Counted from the first letter of the stretch, positions 1-7,025 are shown. The stretch: DNA of 15,677 nucleotides from an uncultured Lachnospira sp. (GCA_947169835.1 CAMVRH010000004.1:1-15677), one strand, 5' to 3'. Notes: generated by a model from the letters alone, not told the origin. Made by a program: numbers and translations.

Positions 1-126
1 TGTATTAGTAGCCTCGGCATTTAGTTTTCTCTTTTCAGTAAGAGCTTTTACTACAGCTCCCACTACTCCGCCACCAAATAATGCGGCGACCACAGTAATA
101 ACACTTCCCCAATCAACTCCCGGCAT
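1..126 (-). CDS. Membrane-anchored phage protein, N-terminus only (cut by window edge)
   Basis: The gene starts at ATG 124-126 and runs off the left edge, so only the first 42 residues are visible. A GGAAAGGAG-type ribosome binding site sits about 10 nt upstream. Residues about 7-26 form one hydrophobic Gly/Ala/Val-rich segment (VAALFGGGVVGAVV), followed by a basic, then Ala/Glu-rich stretch (KALTEKRKLNAEATN). This looks like a single N-terminal membrane anchor followed by a cytoplasmic helix or coiled coil. Small phage proteins of this design occur near head-tail genes, but I do not recognise the family. It follows the adaptor gene by 28 bp and is probably co-transcribed with it. Confidence 0.6.
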   Translation of the reverse strand, partial: MPGVDWGSVITVVAALFGGGVVGAVVKALTEKRKLNAEATNT

Positions 127-154
127 TTTATGTTCTTCTCCTTTCCTGTTCAGG

Positions 155-1072
155 CTATATTACATACCTTCTGTTTGTGATTTGTTTGTGCATTAGCGTA
201 ATCCAATCATTGTATACATTTTGTTGCCCTAATTCGGATTGTGAGTTAAGTCCTTCTGCCCCTCTATTCAAGTATGCAATACAAGAACATTTTACTATTA
301 CAGGCCAGCACTCATTCATCAATCTTGTGTTTACCATTCGATTTGTCCATTGAGCCGCTTCATGAATTACCATTTCACAAACATCTTCTAATATTTCTAA
401 ATTATCTCTAACAGTAGGCTCTGTGTCATGAGCGCCTCCTAACGCCTCTCCCATTTCGCCTGCTACAGGGATATAATAGTAATCTAAATTCGAAATCATA
501 TAAATTGGATATATGACATTATTATCTACAATAATCTTATCTTCTGGATATAATCTACCAGGATAAAGATTATATGTAACTTCATCAATTTCGATTATTC
601 CATTATTATTGCCATTTCTATCGGTTTCATATTCTATTTTTTCATCATCTTTAATAAACTGAACGTATATGTGGTTTGAAGAATTATTTACTTCACCTAC
701 AATATCCGTTCTGTTTATAGGGAGATAGAAGTTATTCTCAGTTAATCCATTAAAATTCAATACGTCAGGTGTAATTTCTCCTATTTCCGAACCGTATATA
801 AATAAAGCCGGAAACTCTTGTCGTGAGCTATCAACTAGCCATCCACGATTGGCCACCCACCATGCGTAATTTTTAGTTTTTTCTTTGATTAAAGCGACTT
901 CGCTATCTGTGAAACCGCCGTTAGAAACAGTTAAGAAAGCATCCGTATGCCCTTCAATTGGAGCTGGTTCTGATTGATCAGGTACCATTTCTTTGTCGCC
1001 TTTATAATTTTTTCCTAGCATACGTTTTGTTTTCTCTACTATTTTCTCAAATGTAATATCCGCTACTAGCAT
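155..1072 (-). CDS. Head-tail connector/adaptor-like protein (gp6-like C-terminus)
   Basis: 305 residues. The last ~80 residues (about 222-305) are helical and include AYLNRGAEGLNSQSELGQQ. This resembles the 'RG-EGL-SQSE-G' signature seen in gp6/gp15-type head-tail adaptors of tailed phages, proteins that sit under the portal and link capsid to tail. The first ~200 residues are not a standard part of that ~100-aa family. They contain a D-R-N-G-N-N-N-G-I-I-E-I-D-E stretch at 151-164 that resembles a Ca-binding loop. The start is ATG with AAGGAGG 7 nt upstream. It has its own late promoter (1165-1207) and a terminator-like hairpin in the leader. The adaptor call rests on the C-terminus only; the rest is unassigned. 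Confidence 0.55.
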   Translation of the reverse strand: MLVADITFEKIVEKTKRMLGKNYKGDKEMVPDQSEPAPIEGHTDAFLTVSNGGFTDSEVALIKEKTKNYAWWVANRGWLVDSSRQEFPALFIYGSEIGEITPDVLNFNGLTENNFYLPINRTDIVGEVNNSSNHIYVQFIKDDEKIEYETDRNGNNNGIIEIDEVTYNLYPGRLYPEDKIIVDNNVIYPIYMISNLDYYYIPVAGEMGEALGGAHDTEPTVRDNLEILEDVCEMVIHEAAQWTNRMVNTRLMNECWPVIVKCSCIAYLNRGAEGLNSQSELGQQNVYNDWITLMHKQITNRRYVI

Positions 1073-1090
1073 ATAGCCGCCTCCTTAAAT

Positions 1091-1129
1091 ATAATAAAAC
1101 AGACCGGTTGAGAAACCTCAATCAGTCTG
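1091..1129 (-). terminator. Hairpin with U-tract in leader of adaptor gene (terminator or attenuator)
   Basis: On the minus strand, CAGACTGATTGAG pairs with CTCAACCGGTCTG around a GTTT loop (1100-1129), with one G-U and one mismatched pair. TTTTATTAT follows directly (1099-1091). This is the form of an intrinsic terminator. It lies after dUTPase, but also about 30-60 nt downstream of the predicted start site of the promoter at 1165-1207, so it falls inside the leader of the adaptor mRNA. Confidence 0.6.
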
Positions 1130-1164
1130 CTAATCACGTGCGATTGTGATTTCCACCTACACAG

Positions 1165-1207
1165 AGTATATATTATTTTTTTATATTGTGCAAATGGAGT
1201 ACAACTT
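1165..1207 (-). promoter_or_regulatory. Late promoter with 18-bp conserved upstream box (copy 2)
   Basis: On the minus strand the -35 is TTGCAC (1193-1188), the spacer is 17 nt, and the -10 is TATACT (1170-1165). The -35 is the end of AAGTTGTACTCCATTTGC (1207-1190). The same box, with one difference, overlaps the -35 of the portal promoter at 6950-6967. The conserved bases extend upstream of the -35 rather than into the spacer, which points to an activator or regulator site. The box overlaps the dUTPase stop codon. Confidence 0.7.
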
Positions 1208-1658
1208 ATTTCTTGTCTGTACTACCAAACCCTCCAGTCCTTTCCGCTCTAGGGTTAGATGAAAAATCGTTTTCTGCTAAAATAAATTTTTGAATAATTC
1301 CTTGACCAATTTTATCTCCTTTTTTAATAAAACTTCCAGTTTCATTTAAACTAGAGAATGCAAAACAAATTTCTCCATCATTATCTGGGTTATTATAATA
1401 ATCACTATCTACAATTCCTACCCCATTCATAAGAATTAATTCTTTTTTCTTAGGATTAGAGCTTCTATTGCATAGCATTAAAAATTCATCTTCTGCCATT
1501 TTTATTTTAACACCAGTTTTTACATATGTCACAGCACCTTTTCCCGGTACAAGCTGGTCTTCCAATGCAAAAAAATCATAGCCAGCACTATATTTAGTAG
1601 ACCTCTCTGGTAATTTAATATCTTCCTCTATTCTACTCACTTTTTCAAATTTCGCCAT
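1206..1658 (-). CDS. dut: dUTPase (dUTP diphosphatase, trimeric type)
   Basis: 150 residues, the normal size for the trimeric family, which hydrolyses dUTP to dUMP and PPi and keeps uracil out of DNA. All five motifs are visible: I SAGYD (24-28), II NRSS (64-67), III NGVGIVDSDYY (78-88, with the catalytic-site Asp and Tyr), IV GDKIGQGI (114-121) and V RTGGFGST (140-147). The YNNPDNDGE insert after motif III is typical of Gram-positive phage enzymes. The start ATG overlaps the stop of the upstream gene by one base (TAATG), with GGAGGAA as ribosome binding site, so translation is probably coupled. It is placed among late genes, not with replication genes. Confidence 0.95.
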   Translation of the reverse strand: MAKFEKVSRIEEDIKLPERSTKYSAGYDFFALEDQLVPGKGAVTYVKTGVKIKMAEDEFLMLCNRSSNPKKKELILMNGVGIVDSDYYNNPDNDGEICFAFSSLNETGSFIKKGDKIGQGIIQKFILAENDFSSNPRAERTGGFGSTDKK

Positions 1659-1960
1659 TATAGTTCCTCCTTATTTTTTAAATTCAGTAAATACACTCCA
1701 CTATTAAATAACTCGTCATAATAACTGTTTTGACTTTGTGCGATTTCTTCTGTGTATTTTGTTAAATCTATAATTTTTTTATCTCGTAGATGTTCTACAA
1801 TCATATGCCTAGTCTCATGTAATACAGCTTGGTTAAACATAATATGACCATATAAATCTATAGAAACATCTATATAATAAGTGCCATTCCATTCATGAAA
1901 TGTCCCTAATAAAATAGTATCACCAGGATTAGCTTTAAACCCTTTGTCTTTATATCTCAC
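1658..1960 (-). CDS. Unknown 100-aa protein, possible HExxH motif
   Basis: I do not recognise this family. The predicted chain is alpha/beta with an HETRH motif at about residues 48-52 (HExxH pattern), a second HE at 22-23 and a charged C-terminal half. At this length HExxH may be coincidental. The GTG start at 1960 has no convincing ribosome binding site. The frame stays open upstream for about 15 codons (to a TAA inside the preceding gene) without ATG, GTG or TTG, so either GTG is used by reinitiation or a rare start is used. The stop overlaps the dUTPase start. Confidence 0.55.
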   Translation of the reverse strand: MRYKDKGFKANPGDTILLGTFHEWNGTYYIDVSIDLYGHIMFNQAVLHETRHMIVEHLRDKKIIDLTKYTEEIAQSQNSYYDELFNSGVYLLNLKNKEEL

Positions 1961-1988
1961 AAATCTATATACAATAGGTTTGTCTATC

Positions 1989-2189
1989 TCAATACCGTAA
2001 GCTGTTTACATATTTTTCTGAGAGTTCTTTTATAGGAGTAGAATCTATGTCCAATTTTTTTATATGTATTGTAGTTGTAGGGTCAACTATATAGGTAAAT
2101 ATAAATATAATCGCAAAAGCGAAAAATATTACAATCGATAACCAAAACATAATTTGTCCTCCTAGAAACCATTGCCATTTTATCTTCAT
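1989..2189 (-). CDS. Small single-pass membrane protein (66 aa)
   Basis: Residues about 8-34 form a long hydrophobic segment (FLGGQIMFWLSIVIFFAFAI and onward), preceded by a short basic N-terminus (MKIKWQW) and followed by a polar ~30-residue tail. The start ATG has GGAGGTG 4 nt upstream. It is the first gene after the endolysin terminator, with only 15 bp between the terminator's U-tract and the start codon, so it is probably expressed by terminator read-through. Its position next to holin and endolysin would fit a lysis accessory (spanin-like or antiholin) or a superinfection-exclusion protein, but nothing in the sequence decides this. Confidence 0.65.
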   Translation of the reverse strand: MKIKWQWFLGGQIMFWLSIVIFFAFAIIFIFTYIVDPTTTIHIKKLDIDSTPIKELSEKYVNSLRY

Positions 2190-2204
2190 ATTGCACCTCC
2201 AATG

Positions 2205-2240
2205 GCAAATTAAAATAAAAAAGGCGGGTGTAACCGCCTT
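2205..2240 (-). terminator. Intrinsic terminator of the lysis genes
   Basis: On the minus strand AAGGCGG pairs with CCGCCTT (2240-2221) around a TTACAC loop, followed by TTTTATTTTAATTT (2220-2207). The hairpin begins 5 bp after the endolysin stop codon. It is the strongest terminator in the left arm. Confidence 0.9.
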
Positions 2241-2245
2241 TAAGA

Positions 2246-3385
2246 CTACACACGTTGGCAGTCTCTTATATTAACAGCCGCTGTGACTGCGCTGCCCTTA
2301 CCGATTACAACTCTATCTCCAGATACTTCAATCACATCAAAAATACTATTATGTGTCCAATCAGCAAGTGGTATCCCTGAATAAGATTTTGTACCAGTAA
2401 ATCTAACTCTGCATCCTTTTGTTATAGGTTTCTGTGCTGGAGCAGGTTGTAGCATTTCATTCACTTTATCTTGTACTGCATCATATCTATCACCAAGTAA
2501 CAATACTCTTTGTTCTCCTACACCATATTTGCCTTCAATTACTTCTTTTGCTAATGTATCAATAGGAGCAGAGTATATATGATTTATGAAATCTTGTACT
2601 TCATCATAACGAGTACCTAATTTTTCTTTTCTTTCATCTCCATTACCATACTCTCCTTGCATTACACCTAACGCTAACTCAAAGGTGCTTCCACTTGGTG
2701 CTGGAGTAGGTTTTGGAGCAGGAGCTGGTTCAGGTTTGGGCTCTGGATTAGGTTTTCCTGGATTAAGAAACTCACGATACGCATAGTTAGTATCTAATCT
2801 TCCATCATATCCATCAAACCATCCATCACTAGTGAATTGCCATAAACTCCAATCAGTTTCTTCATCAGAAGATACATCTAATCCTCTTTGTTTTCCATTA
2901 CGAGTAGGCCACATTGCTACCCATTTGTCAAATCTTGATAATCTGTCACCTGATAATTGATTTTTAAACCAGGATAAAGATGCATATACACCTGCATAAT
3001 ATCCTGCATTCTCAACTTTTTCACAAAAAGCATAGCACATGTCTTTTAAAGTAGAATTTGATGGCATACCATTTTTCTTTTTATAACCATCAGCGTCTTC
3101 CATATCAAACCAGCAACCATAAGTTGGTGTATATGGTGCGATTGCATTCAAAAATGCGTTAGCTTCTTTTTTTGCTCCATTCACATCCAATGCGTATGAG
3201 TACCAATAGAAGCCCATAGGAATATTATATTTTACACAATTATCAGCAAACCATCTAAAACTATCATCAATAGTGCCTCTAGTGCCATACCCTACACGGA
3301 TTATAATAAAATCTACTTGGTCTTTCATAACAGAAAAGTCTATACCACTTTGATAATCTGATATATCAATCCCTCTTTTTGCCAT
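2246..3385 (-). CDS. Endolysin: GH25 muramidase with two CW_7 repeats and an SH3-like domain
   Basis: 379 residues. Residues 1-215 are a glycoside hydrolase 25 (Chalaropsis-type lysozyme) domain: GIDISDYQ at 5-12 with catalytic-site D7, the DME pair at 94-96, and WQFTSDGWFDGYDG near its end. It hydrolyses the MurNAc-GlcNAc bond of peptidoglycan. A Pro/Lys linker (about 213-236) leads to two ~40-aa repeats (about 239-315; 'Y-GxGxxR---LGxRYDxVQDxxN') of the CW_7 cell-wall-binding type first known from Cpl-7. An SH3-like domain ends the protein (320-379). I chose ATG 3385 (MAKRGIDIS). The upstream ATG at 3403 would put the AGGAGGTGG ribosome binding site (3400-3392) inside the gene; ATG 3388 is also possible. 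No signal peptide, so it needs the holin next door. Confidence 0.95.
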   Translation of the reverse strand: MAKRGIDISDYQSGIDFSVMKDQVDFIIIRVGYGTRGTIDDSFRWFADNCVKYNIPMGFYWYSYALDVNGAKKEANAFLNAIAPYTPTYGCWFDMEDADGYKKKNGMPSNSTLKDMCYAFCEKVENAGYYAGVYASLSWFKNQLSGDRLSRFDKWVAMWPTRNGKQRGLDVSSDEETDWSLWQFTSDGWFDGYDGRLDTNYAYREFLNPGKPNPEPKPEPAPAPKPTPAPSGSTFELALGVMQGEYGNGDERKEKLGTRYDEVQDFINHIYSAPIDTLAKEVIEGKYGVGEQRVLLLGDRYDAVQDKVNEMLQPAPAQKPITKGCRVRFTGTKSYSGIPLADWTHNSIFDVIEVSGDRVVIGKGSAVTAAVNIRDCQRV

Positions 3386-3447
3386 CATTTTCCACCTCCT
3401 CATGATTTCTTAGAATTTCAGCGTTTCCTTCTTCAATTTTTTCTTCT

Positions 3448-3771
3448 TTACTTTTTTTCTTTACCATCCGCTTTACCTCCTTGTATCAACGTTTTTACTT
3501 CGCCTGCTACAGGGTGGCCTATTTCATATAGTCCAATCGCGCTCGCAAGTAGTACAAATATATTAACAATTCCAGAAGTAATTCCAGCAAAATCAAATTG
3601 ACCAATATAAATTATGCGTAATACACCTACTACTATTGAAAATACTAGTGCCAACCATTTAGTATCAATTTTATTCGGTAAATATCTCTTAAAGACTTGT
3701 GTAAGTAGTGTAATTATTAGTGAGCAACCTGCGATTGTCCCTAAAATTTCTATACTAACAAAATCATTCAT
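3448..3771 (-). CDS. Holin
   Basis: 107 residues with three or four hydrophobic segments (about 8-26, 39-55, 61-80 and possibly 83-88 onward) and a short Lys-rich C-terminus (GGKADGKEKK). This matches small phage holins of Gram-positive hosts, which open the membrane for the endolysin. The start ATG has GGAGG 7 nt upstream. The endolysin follows 62 bp downstream, the usual lysis-cassette order. The stop lies directly after a run of seven A's on the coding strand, and a +1 shift there would open a further 28 codons overlapping the endolysin start. Confidence 0.85.
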   Translation of the reverse strand: MNDFVSIEILGTIAGCSLIITLLTQVFKRYLPNKIDTKWLALVFSIVVGVLRIIYIGQFDFAGITSGIVNIFVLLASAIGLYEIGHPVAGEVKTLIQGGKADGKEKK

Positions 3772-3796
3772 AGTTTTACCTCCTCATTTTTTAAAT

Positions 3797-4189
3797 TTAA
3801 TATTGCATACGATTTAATGAATCATGCGCATTCTCATCAGGTGCCATTATATCGCGTTCTTTTAGCTTAATCAATAACTTTTGCCTTCTCAATGTATAAA
3901 CGCCTTTAAGAGCATCGTACGCCTCTACAGTGTACGGATCTTTTTTGTATTGAGAAAATAAGCAGAATCCATTTAAGTCTGCCTCTACATCTTTCACTAC
4001 AAAAACAAGTGCCCCAATTCCAAATTTTTGTTTAGAAGCGGGTTTTTTCTCAGTTTTAGCACTTTTCTGTTCTTCTTTTTGTTCTTGAACAGGAGTACTC
4101 TCTGTTTCAGGTACTGTTATTTCTTCTTTTATTTCTTCTACAGGCACATTTTCTACCTTTTTAGAAGTATTTTTCTTTCTTGAAGCCAT
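3797..4189 (-). CDS. Unknown 130-aa protein with disordered charged N-terminus
   Basis: I do not recognise the family. Residues 1-53 are Lys/Glu/Pro/Thr-rich and almost certainly disordered. Residues about 54-118 look like a small folded domain (KFGIGALVFVVKDV, then NGFCLFSQYKKDPYTVEAYD and GVYTLRRQKLLIKLKERD), and the chain ends in a polar tail. The start ATG has AAAGGAG 9 nt upstream. It lies between the scaffold/zinc-ribbon genes and the holin, a position where head-completion or minor structural proteins are found. A structural role is only inferred from position. Confidence 0.7.
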   Translation of the reverse strand: MASRKKNTSKKVENVPVEEIKEEITVPETESTPVQEQKEEQKSAKTEKKPASKQKFGIGALVFVVKDVEADLNGFCLFSQYKKDPYTVEAYDALKGVYTLRRQKLLIKLKERDIMAPDENAHDSLNRMQY

Positions 4190-4204
4190 AATTTTTTCTC
4201 CTTT

Positions 4205-4366
4205 CTAATAATTTATTTTATTTTTTCTTAAAGTTCTCGCATTTCTGCAAGATTTGCATCTTTTTGGTGGTATAAACCCTTTTTCTTCATAAAATTTCTG
4301 ATCATTTGCTGTAAAAACAAACTCTTTTCCACAATCTAGGCATTTAATTTTAATATCTCCATCCAT
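4205..4366 (-). CDS. Small zinc-ribbon protein (53 aa)
   Basis: The chain has a C9-x2-C12-G...C37-x2-C40-R pattern. CGKEFVFTANDQKFYEEKGF followed by PPKRCKSCR matches the 'probable zinc-ribbon' family (zf-trcl type), a structural zinc site usually in nucleic-acid- or protein-binding roles. The start is ATG 4366 with GAAGGGAG upstream and the stop is TAG 4205-4207. It sits 17 bp after the scaffold gene and 15 bp before the next gene, on the operon strand with no gap to spare. Two intact CxxC pairs and the family match make it a real gene despite its size. Its function in the head region is unknown. Confidence 0.85.
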   Translation of the reverse strand: MDGDIKIKCLDCGKEFVFTANDQKFYEEKGFIPPKRCKSCRNARTLRKNKINY

Positions 4367-4383
4367 TACTATATATCTCCCTT

Positions 4384-5055
4384 CTATTTTTTACTTGTAA
4401 AGTTAAAATTAAACTGAGGTTCATCTGATTTTTTCTTTTTATCGCCTAATAGCACATCTGGATGGTCTTTTAGAAGTGTTTGGACCCTAGCATTAGTAGC
4501 TTCTAAGAAGATTTGGTTTCTTTTATCAACATAATCCTCAATTTCTTCATCTGTTGACACATCTTCTGCACGAAGTAATGATAGTAAACGTGGGTCATAA
4601 CCTTTTTCTGCTACAAGTGCTGTGATTTTATCTCTACGACGGATAAGAGAAAGTTCTTTTTCATACTCAGCTATCTTCAATTCTTGGTTGTCGATTTGCT
4701 TTTTATATCTCTCCTCCATACTTAGCTTAGCCATTTCCTCAGCTTCTTTTTTCTTAGCTTCCATTTCTTCTAAAATATTTTGCCTCATTTTTTCTTTTTC
4801 TGTACTTATGGTCGCTTGTAATGCGCTTTCTCTTTTAGAATACTCTTGTTCCTTTTTAGTTAAAGCTGTATTTATAGCTTTTTCAAGCTTTTTATCAAAT
4901 TCAGCCTGTAATTTAGGGTCTTGTAATAACACATCTAAGTTTTGTGTGTCTGACTCTTGTGGTCTACCTACTTGTGCAGGTGTAGTTGATGTAGTAGAGT
5001 TGTTATCTACTACTCCGTCTTGGTTTTGGTTGTCCATATTTTGATTTCCTTCCAT
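4384..5055 (-). CDS. Capsid assembly scaffolding protein, DUF4355-like
   Basis: 223 residues, highly charged, no Cys. Residues 1-45 are Gln/Asn/Thr-rich and disordered. Residues about 50-150 are a long Lys/Glu coiled coil (KKLEKAINTALTKKEQEYSK and onward, then MSMEERYKKQI). Residues 142-200 resemble the 'LVAEKGYDPRLLSLLRAEDV' helix pair of DUF4355/GP20-type scaffolds. Such proteins help assemble the procapsid and leave it before DNA packaging. It directly follows the portal, the usual place for a scaffold. The start ATG 5055 has GGAGG 11 nt upstream; an in-frame ATG six codons in also has GGAAGG nearby. A major capsid gene would normally come next, but none does. Confidence 0.8.
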   Translation of the reverse strand: MEGNQNMDNQNQDGVVDNNSTTSTTPAQVGRPQESDTQNLDVLLQDPKLQAEFDKKLEKAINTALTKKEQEYSKRESALQATISTEKEKMRQNILEEMEAKKKEAEEMAKLSMEERYKKQIDNQELKIAEYEKELSLIRRRDKITALVAEKGYDPRLLSLLRAEDVSTDEEIEDYVDKRNQIFLEATNARVQTLLKDHPDVLLGDKKKKSDEPQFNFNFTSKK

Positions 5056-5097
5056 GATTTTTTAATCCTCCTATTGGTTTTAATTTTTTTATTACAG

Positions 5098-5121
5098 GTC
5101 ACCGGCACTTAAGCCGGTGAC
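5098..5121. other. Stem-loop between portal and scaffold genes
   Basis: GTCACCGGC and GCCGGTGAC (9 perfect base pairs) flank the 6-nt loop ACTTAA. It lies in the 85-bp gap between the portal stop and the scaffold start. On the minus (coding) strand it is followed by A-rich sequence, so it is not a good intrinsic terminator for this operon. It could protect or punctuate the mRNA. On the plus strand T-rich sequence follows after about 9 nt, so a weak terminator against antisense transcription is also possible. Confidence 0.6.
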
Positions 5122-5140
5122 TTATAACCGTTTTTATTTT

Positions 5141-6889
5141 TTATTTATTAGGTCTACCTTCTCTTGACTTGAGTGCTGGTATATTATTCGTCCTATTCGG
5201 CACCAAATTAGGTCTTTTGGTCTTATTTGCTATTTGGTTGTTTGTCTGTGATGCAGTTGTGTTTTCTGCTGTAGTTTTCGTGTTTGAGCTGGTACTTTCT
5301 AGTTGAGAGTTAAGCTTATCCACATCATTTGGTGATACGTACTGCGTATCTGGTGTAACTGTCTCCCAAGGTATTTCTTTCTCTGCGTCTTTATTTTTCT
5401 TCTCAGTAGCATAGTCATAGCCAAGGTTAGATAGAAGAGTTTTCTGAGAAATGATACCATTTAGTGCTAACTGTTGATTAATTGTCTCATCAGTCATAGA
5501 TGGTAAGTTAGTATTAATAGTGATAGTAATGTCGTCAATATTATAATATGTATTAGAGATAAGGTTAATTCTCTGGAAGAAGTTAGCCCATCTATGTTTT
5601 ATGAGCACCACGATACCTTGTCTTATGTCGTCCAGCATCAGCGCCATAGTATAGAATTTACGGTCTATTGCGCTCGCGTTAAGGTCTCCTGAATTGAAGG
5701 CACTGTCGTTAGTATTAGGTATACCAGACACCTGAAAGATACTGTCTACATAATATTTTAAGTATTTCGTCGCATCTTCAGCATGTATTTCTTTTAGTAG
5801 CCAAGACACGTCTCCACCCTCTTGTACGAAAAACGTTTTAGAGTTCTGTAAGTAGTTATCTTCAATAACACGTGCTGGGTTCTGAATTATATCTGGATTA
5901 GATGATGAGATGGGTTGTGTTGGATCGAACTCTGGATTAGGTATTGTCAGCGGGTTCTCTGGTCTATATCCAGATATTTTAAGTTTAGCGTCTGTGTCAT
6001 TGTACTGGTACATATCATTTAAATTATTCATAATGTTTTCGTATGATGTGACTAAAGAAATTATAGGGTCGATAATAGAGATTTGTGGGTCTGGCTCAAA
6101 CACAGAAAATGTAGGTATCGTATGAGTAGATTGTTTTTCCTGTTTTAAAGTTATTACTTCTTTGTATTTTGATGTGGCGTCCTGCGCGGTAGTCTTATCG
6201 TAGATACTTGTACCGTAATAATTGGTATACGGATTACATTCAATACAATAATACAAGGTATGCTCTTGGTTGTCATCAGAGTTGCGTGCATCTAATGTGT
6301 ATCTCGTAACTAGAGCGACAGCGTTTTGCTGCTGCACATCACTGATGTCCGTAGGAAAGAGTGCGACTGTGTTTAGTGCGCTAAGGGTATAGTATGTATA
6401 ATTTGGGTCTGATTCATTCGGAGCAGTGCCGTCCAAGGAGTCTGCTACTGTAGGTGCTAAATCTAGTTGGCGTTCGTATGCACAACCGAAAAGGACCGCA
6501 TCATGGAAGAGTGCTTTTAGCTCCTTCACATCATCATTTTTTGATGAAAGTGTAGTGATTATAAATTTAAGCTGTGCTGCTGTATCTGGATCAAGTGGTT
6601 CGGTATGTGATGGATGAAGAAGACGATATGCTGGCTCTTCTGATTGGTCTACAATTTCAGCATTGTAAACTATCTCTCCTGAGAGGTAACCTGCTGCTAA
6701 GTCCGTAATAAACTTTTCGAAAAAAACTTGAACGGTCTTACCTGTGACTGTAGAAGTAGACGTAATACCACGCAAATAGCGGTCTTGTATGTCTGCCCTT
6801 TTTTGCAAAACTGCATCTACTTCATTAAATAAGTCATCTAGTTTACCGTTCTCATACTCGTCTTTTATATTTTTTGTTATTTTAATCAA
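5141..6889 (-). CDS. Portal protein, SPP1 gp6-like
   Basis: 582 residues, somewhat longer than the SPP1 portal. The layout fits the SPP1-type portal family: an N-terminal 'ITKNIKDEYENGKLDDLF...KRADIQDRYLRG' region, a central SVFEPDPQISIIDPIISLV and NIMNNLNDMYQYNDTDAKLK helix region, the VSGIPNTNDSAFNSGDLNAS segment (about 390-410) and a 'RWANFFQRINLI' clip/stem-like stretch. The last ~90 residues are Thr/Asn/Ser-rich and likely disordered. The portal forms the dodecameric DNA entry channel. The start is TTG (6889-6887) with GGAGGTAAAAGCGCC upstream. It is the first gene of the late operon; no terminase gene lies ahead of it, the divergent control region does. Confidence 0.85.
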   Translation of the reverse strand: MIKITKNIKDEYENGKLDDLFNEVDAVLQKRADIQDRYLRGITSTSTVTGKTVQVFFEKFITDLAAGYLSGEIVYNAEIVDQSEEPAYRLLHPSHTEPLDPDTAAQLKFIITTLSSKNDDVKELKALFHDAVLFGCAYERQLDLAPTVADSLDGTAPNESDPNYTYYTLSALNTVALFPTDISDVQQQNAVALVTRYTLDARNSDDNQEHTLYYCIECNPYTNYYGTSIYDKTTAQDATSKYKEVITLKQEKQSTHTIPTFSVFEPDPQISIIDPIISLVTSYENIMNNLNDMYQYNDTDAKLKISGYRPENPLTIPNPEFDPTQPISSSNPDIIQNPARVIEDNYLQNSKTFFVQEGGDVSWLLKEIHAEDATKYLKYYVDSIFQVSGIPNTNDSAFNSGDLNASAIDRKFYTMALMLDDIRQGIVVLIKHRWANFFQRINLISNTYYNIDDITITINTNLPSMTDETINQQLALNGIISQKTLLSNLGYDYATEKKNKDAEKEIPWETVTPDTQYVSPNDVDKLNSQLESTSSNTKTTAENTTASQTNNQIANKTKRPNLVPNRTNNIPALKSREGRPNK

Positions 6890-6924
6890 GGCGCTTTTAC
6901 CTCCTTTTTGTTCACTTTGAAGTT

Positions 6925-6967
6925 ATTATAATATATAAAATTTTCGCTAGCAAGTGGAGTACAACTT
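6925..6967 (-). promoter_or_regulatory. Late promoter for the portal operon with 18-bp box (copy 1)
   Basis: On the minus strand the -35 is TTGCTA (6953-6948), the spacer is 17 nt and the -10 is a perfect TATAAT (6930-6925). AAGTTGTACTCCACTTGC (6967-6950) overlaps the -35 and matches the box of the promoter at 1165-1207 in 17 of 18 positions. The start site would fall near 6918, giving a leader of only ~30 nt that holds AAAGTGAACA and the ribosome binding site. Confidence 0.8.
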
Positions 6968-6981
6968 TGTTGTTTATGGGT

Positions 6982-7003
6982 AAGAAGGTTGTTGTCTAAA
7001 TAT
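6982..7003. repeat. 22-bp direct repeat, copy 1
   Basis: AAGAAGGTTGTTGTCTAAAT and two more bases, matched at 7026-7047 with one difference. The copies start 44 bp apart, about four helical turns, so a protein could bind both on one face. They lie between the two divergent promoters. Confidence 0.75.
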
Positions 7004-7025
7004 CCTCCCTCTTTTAGCAAACGAC

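Noticed and set aside
3386..3403. Longer endolysin start at ATG 3403 (MRRWKMMAKRG)
   Set aside because: The AGGAGGTGG ribosome binding site lies inside those codons and serves ATG 3388 or 3385; GH25 enzymes usually begin with MAKxGIDIS.
4622..5044. Plus-strand open frame opposite the scaffold gene
   Set aside because: A shadow of the coiled-coil coding sequence: Ser/Leu/Phe-rich product, no ribosome binding site.
5098..5130. Strong terminator between portal and scaffold
   Set aside because: The hairpin is good, but the coding strand continues with A-rich sequence rather than a U-tract, so I listed it only as a stem-loop.
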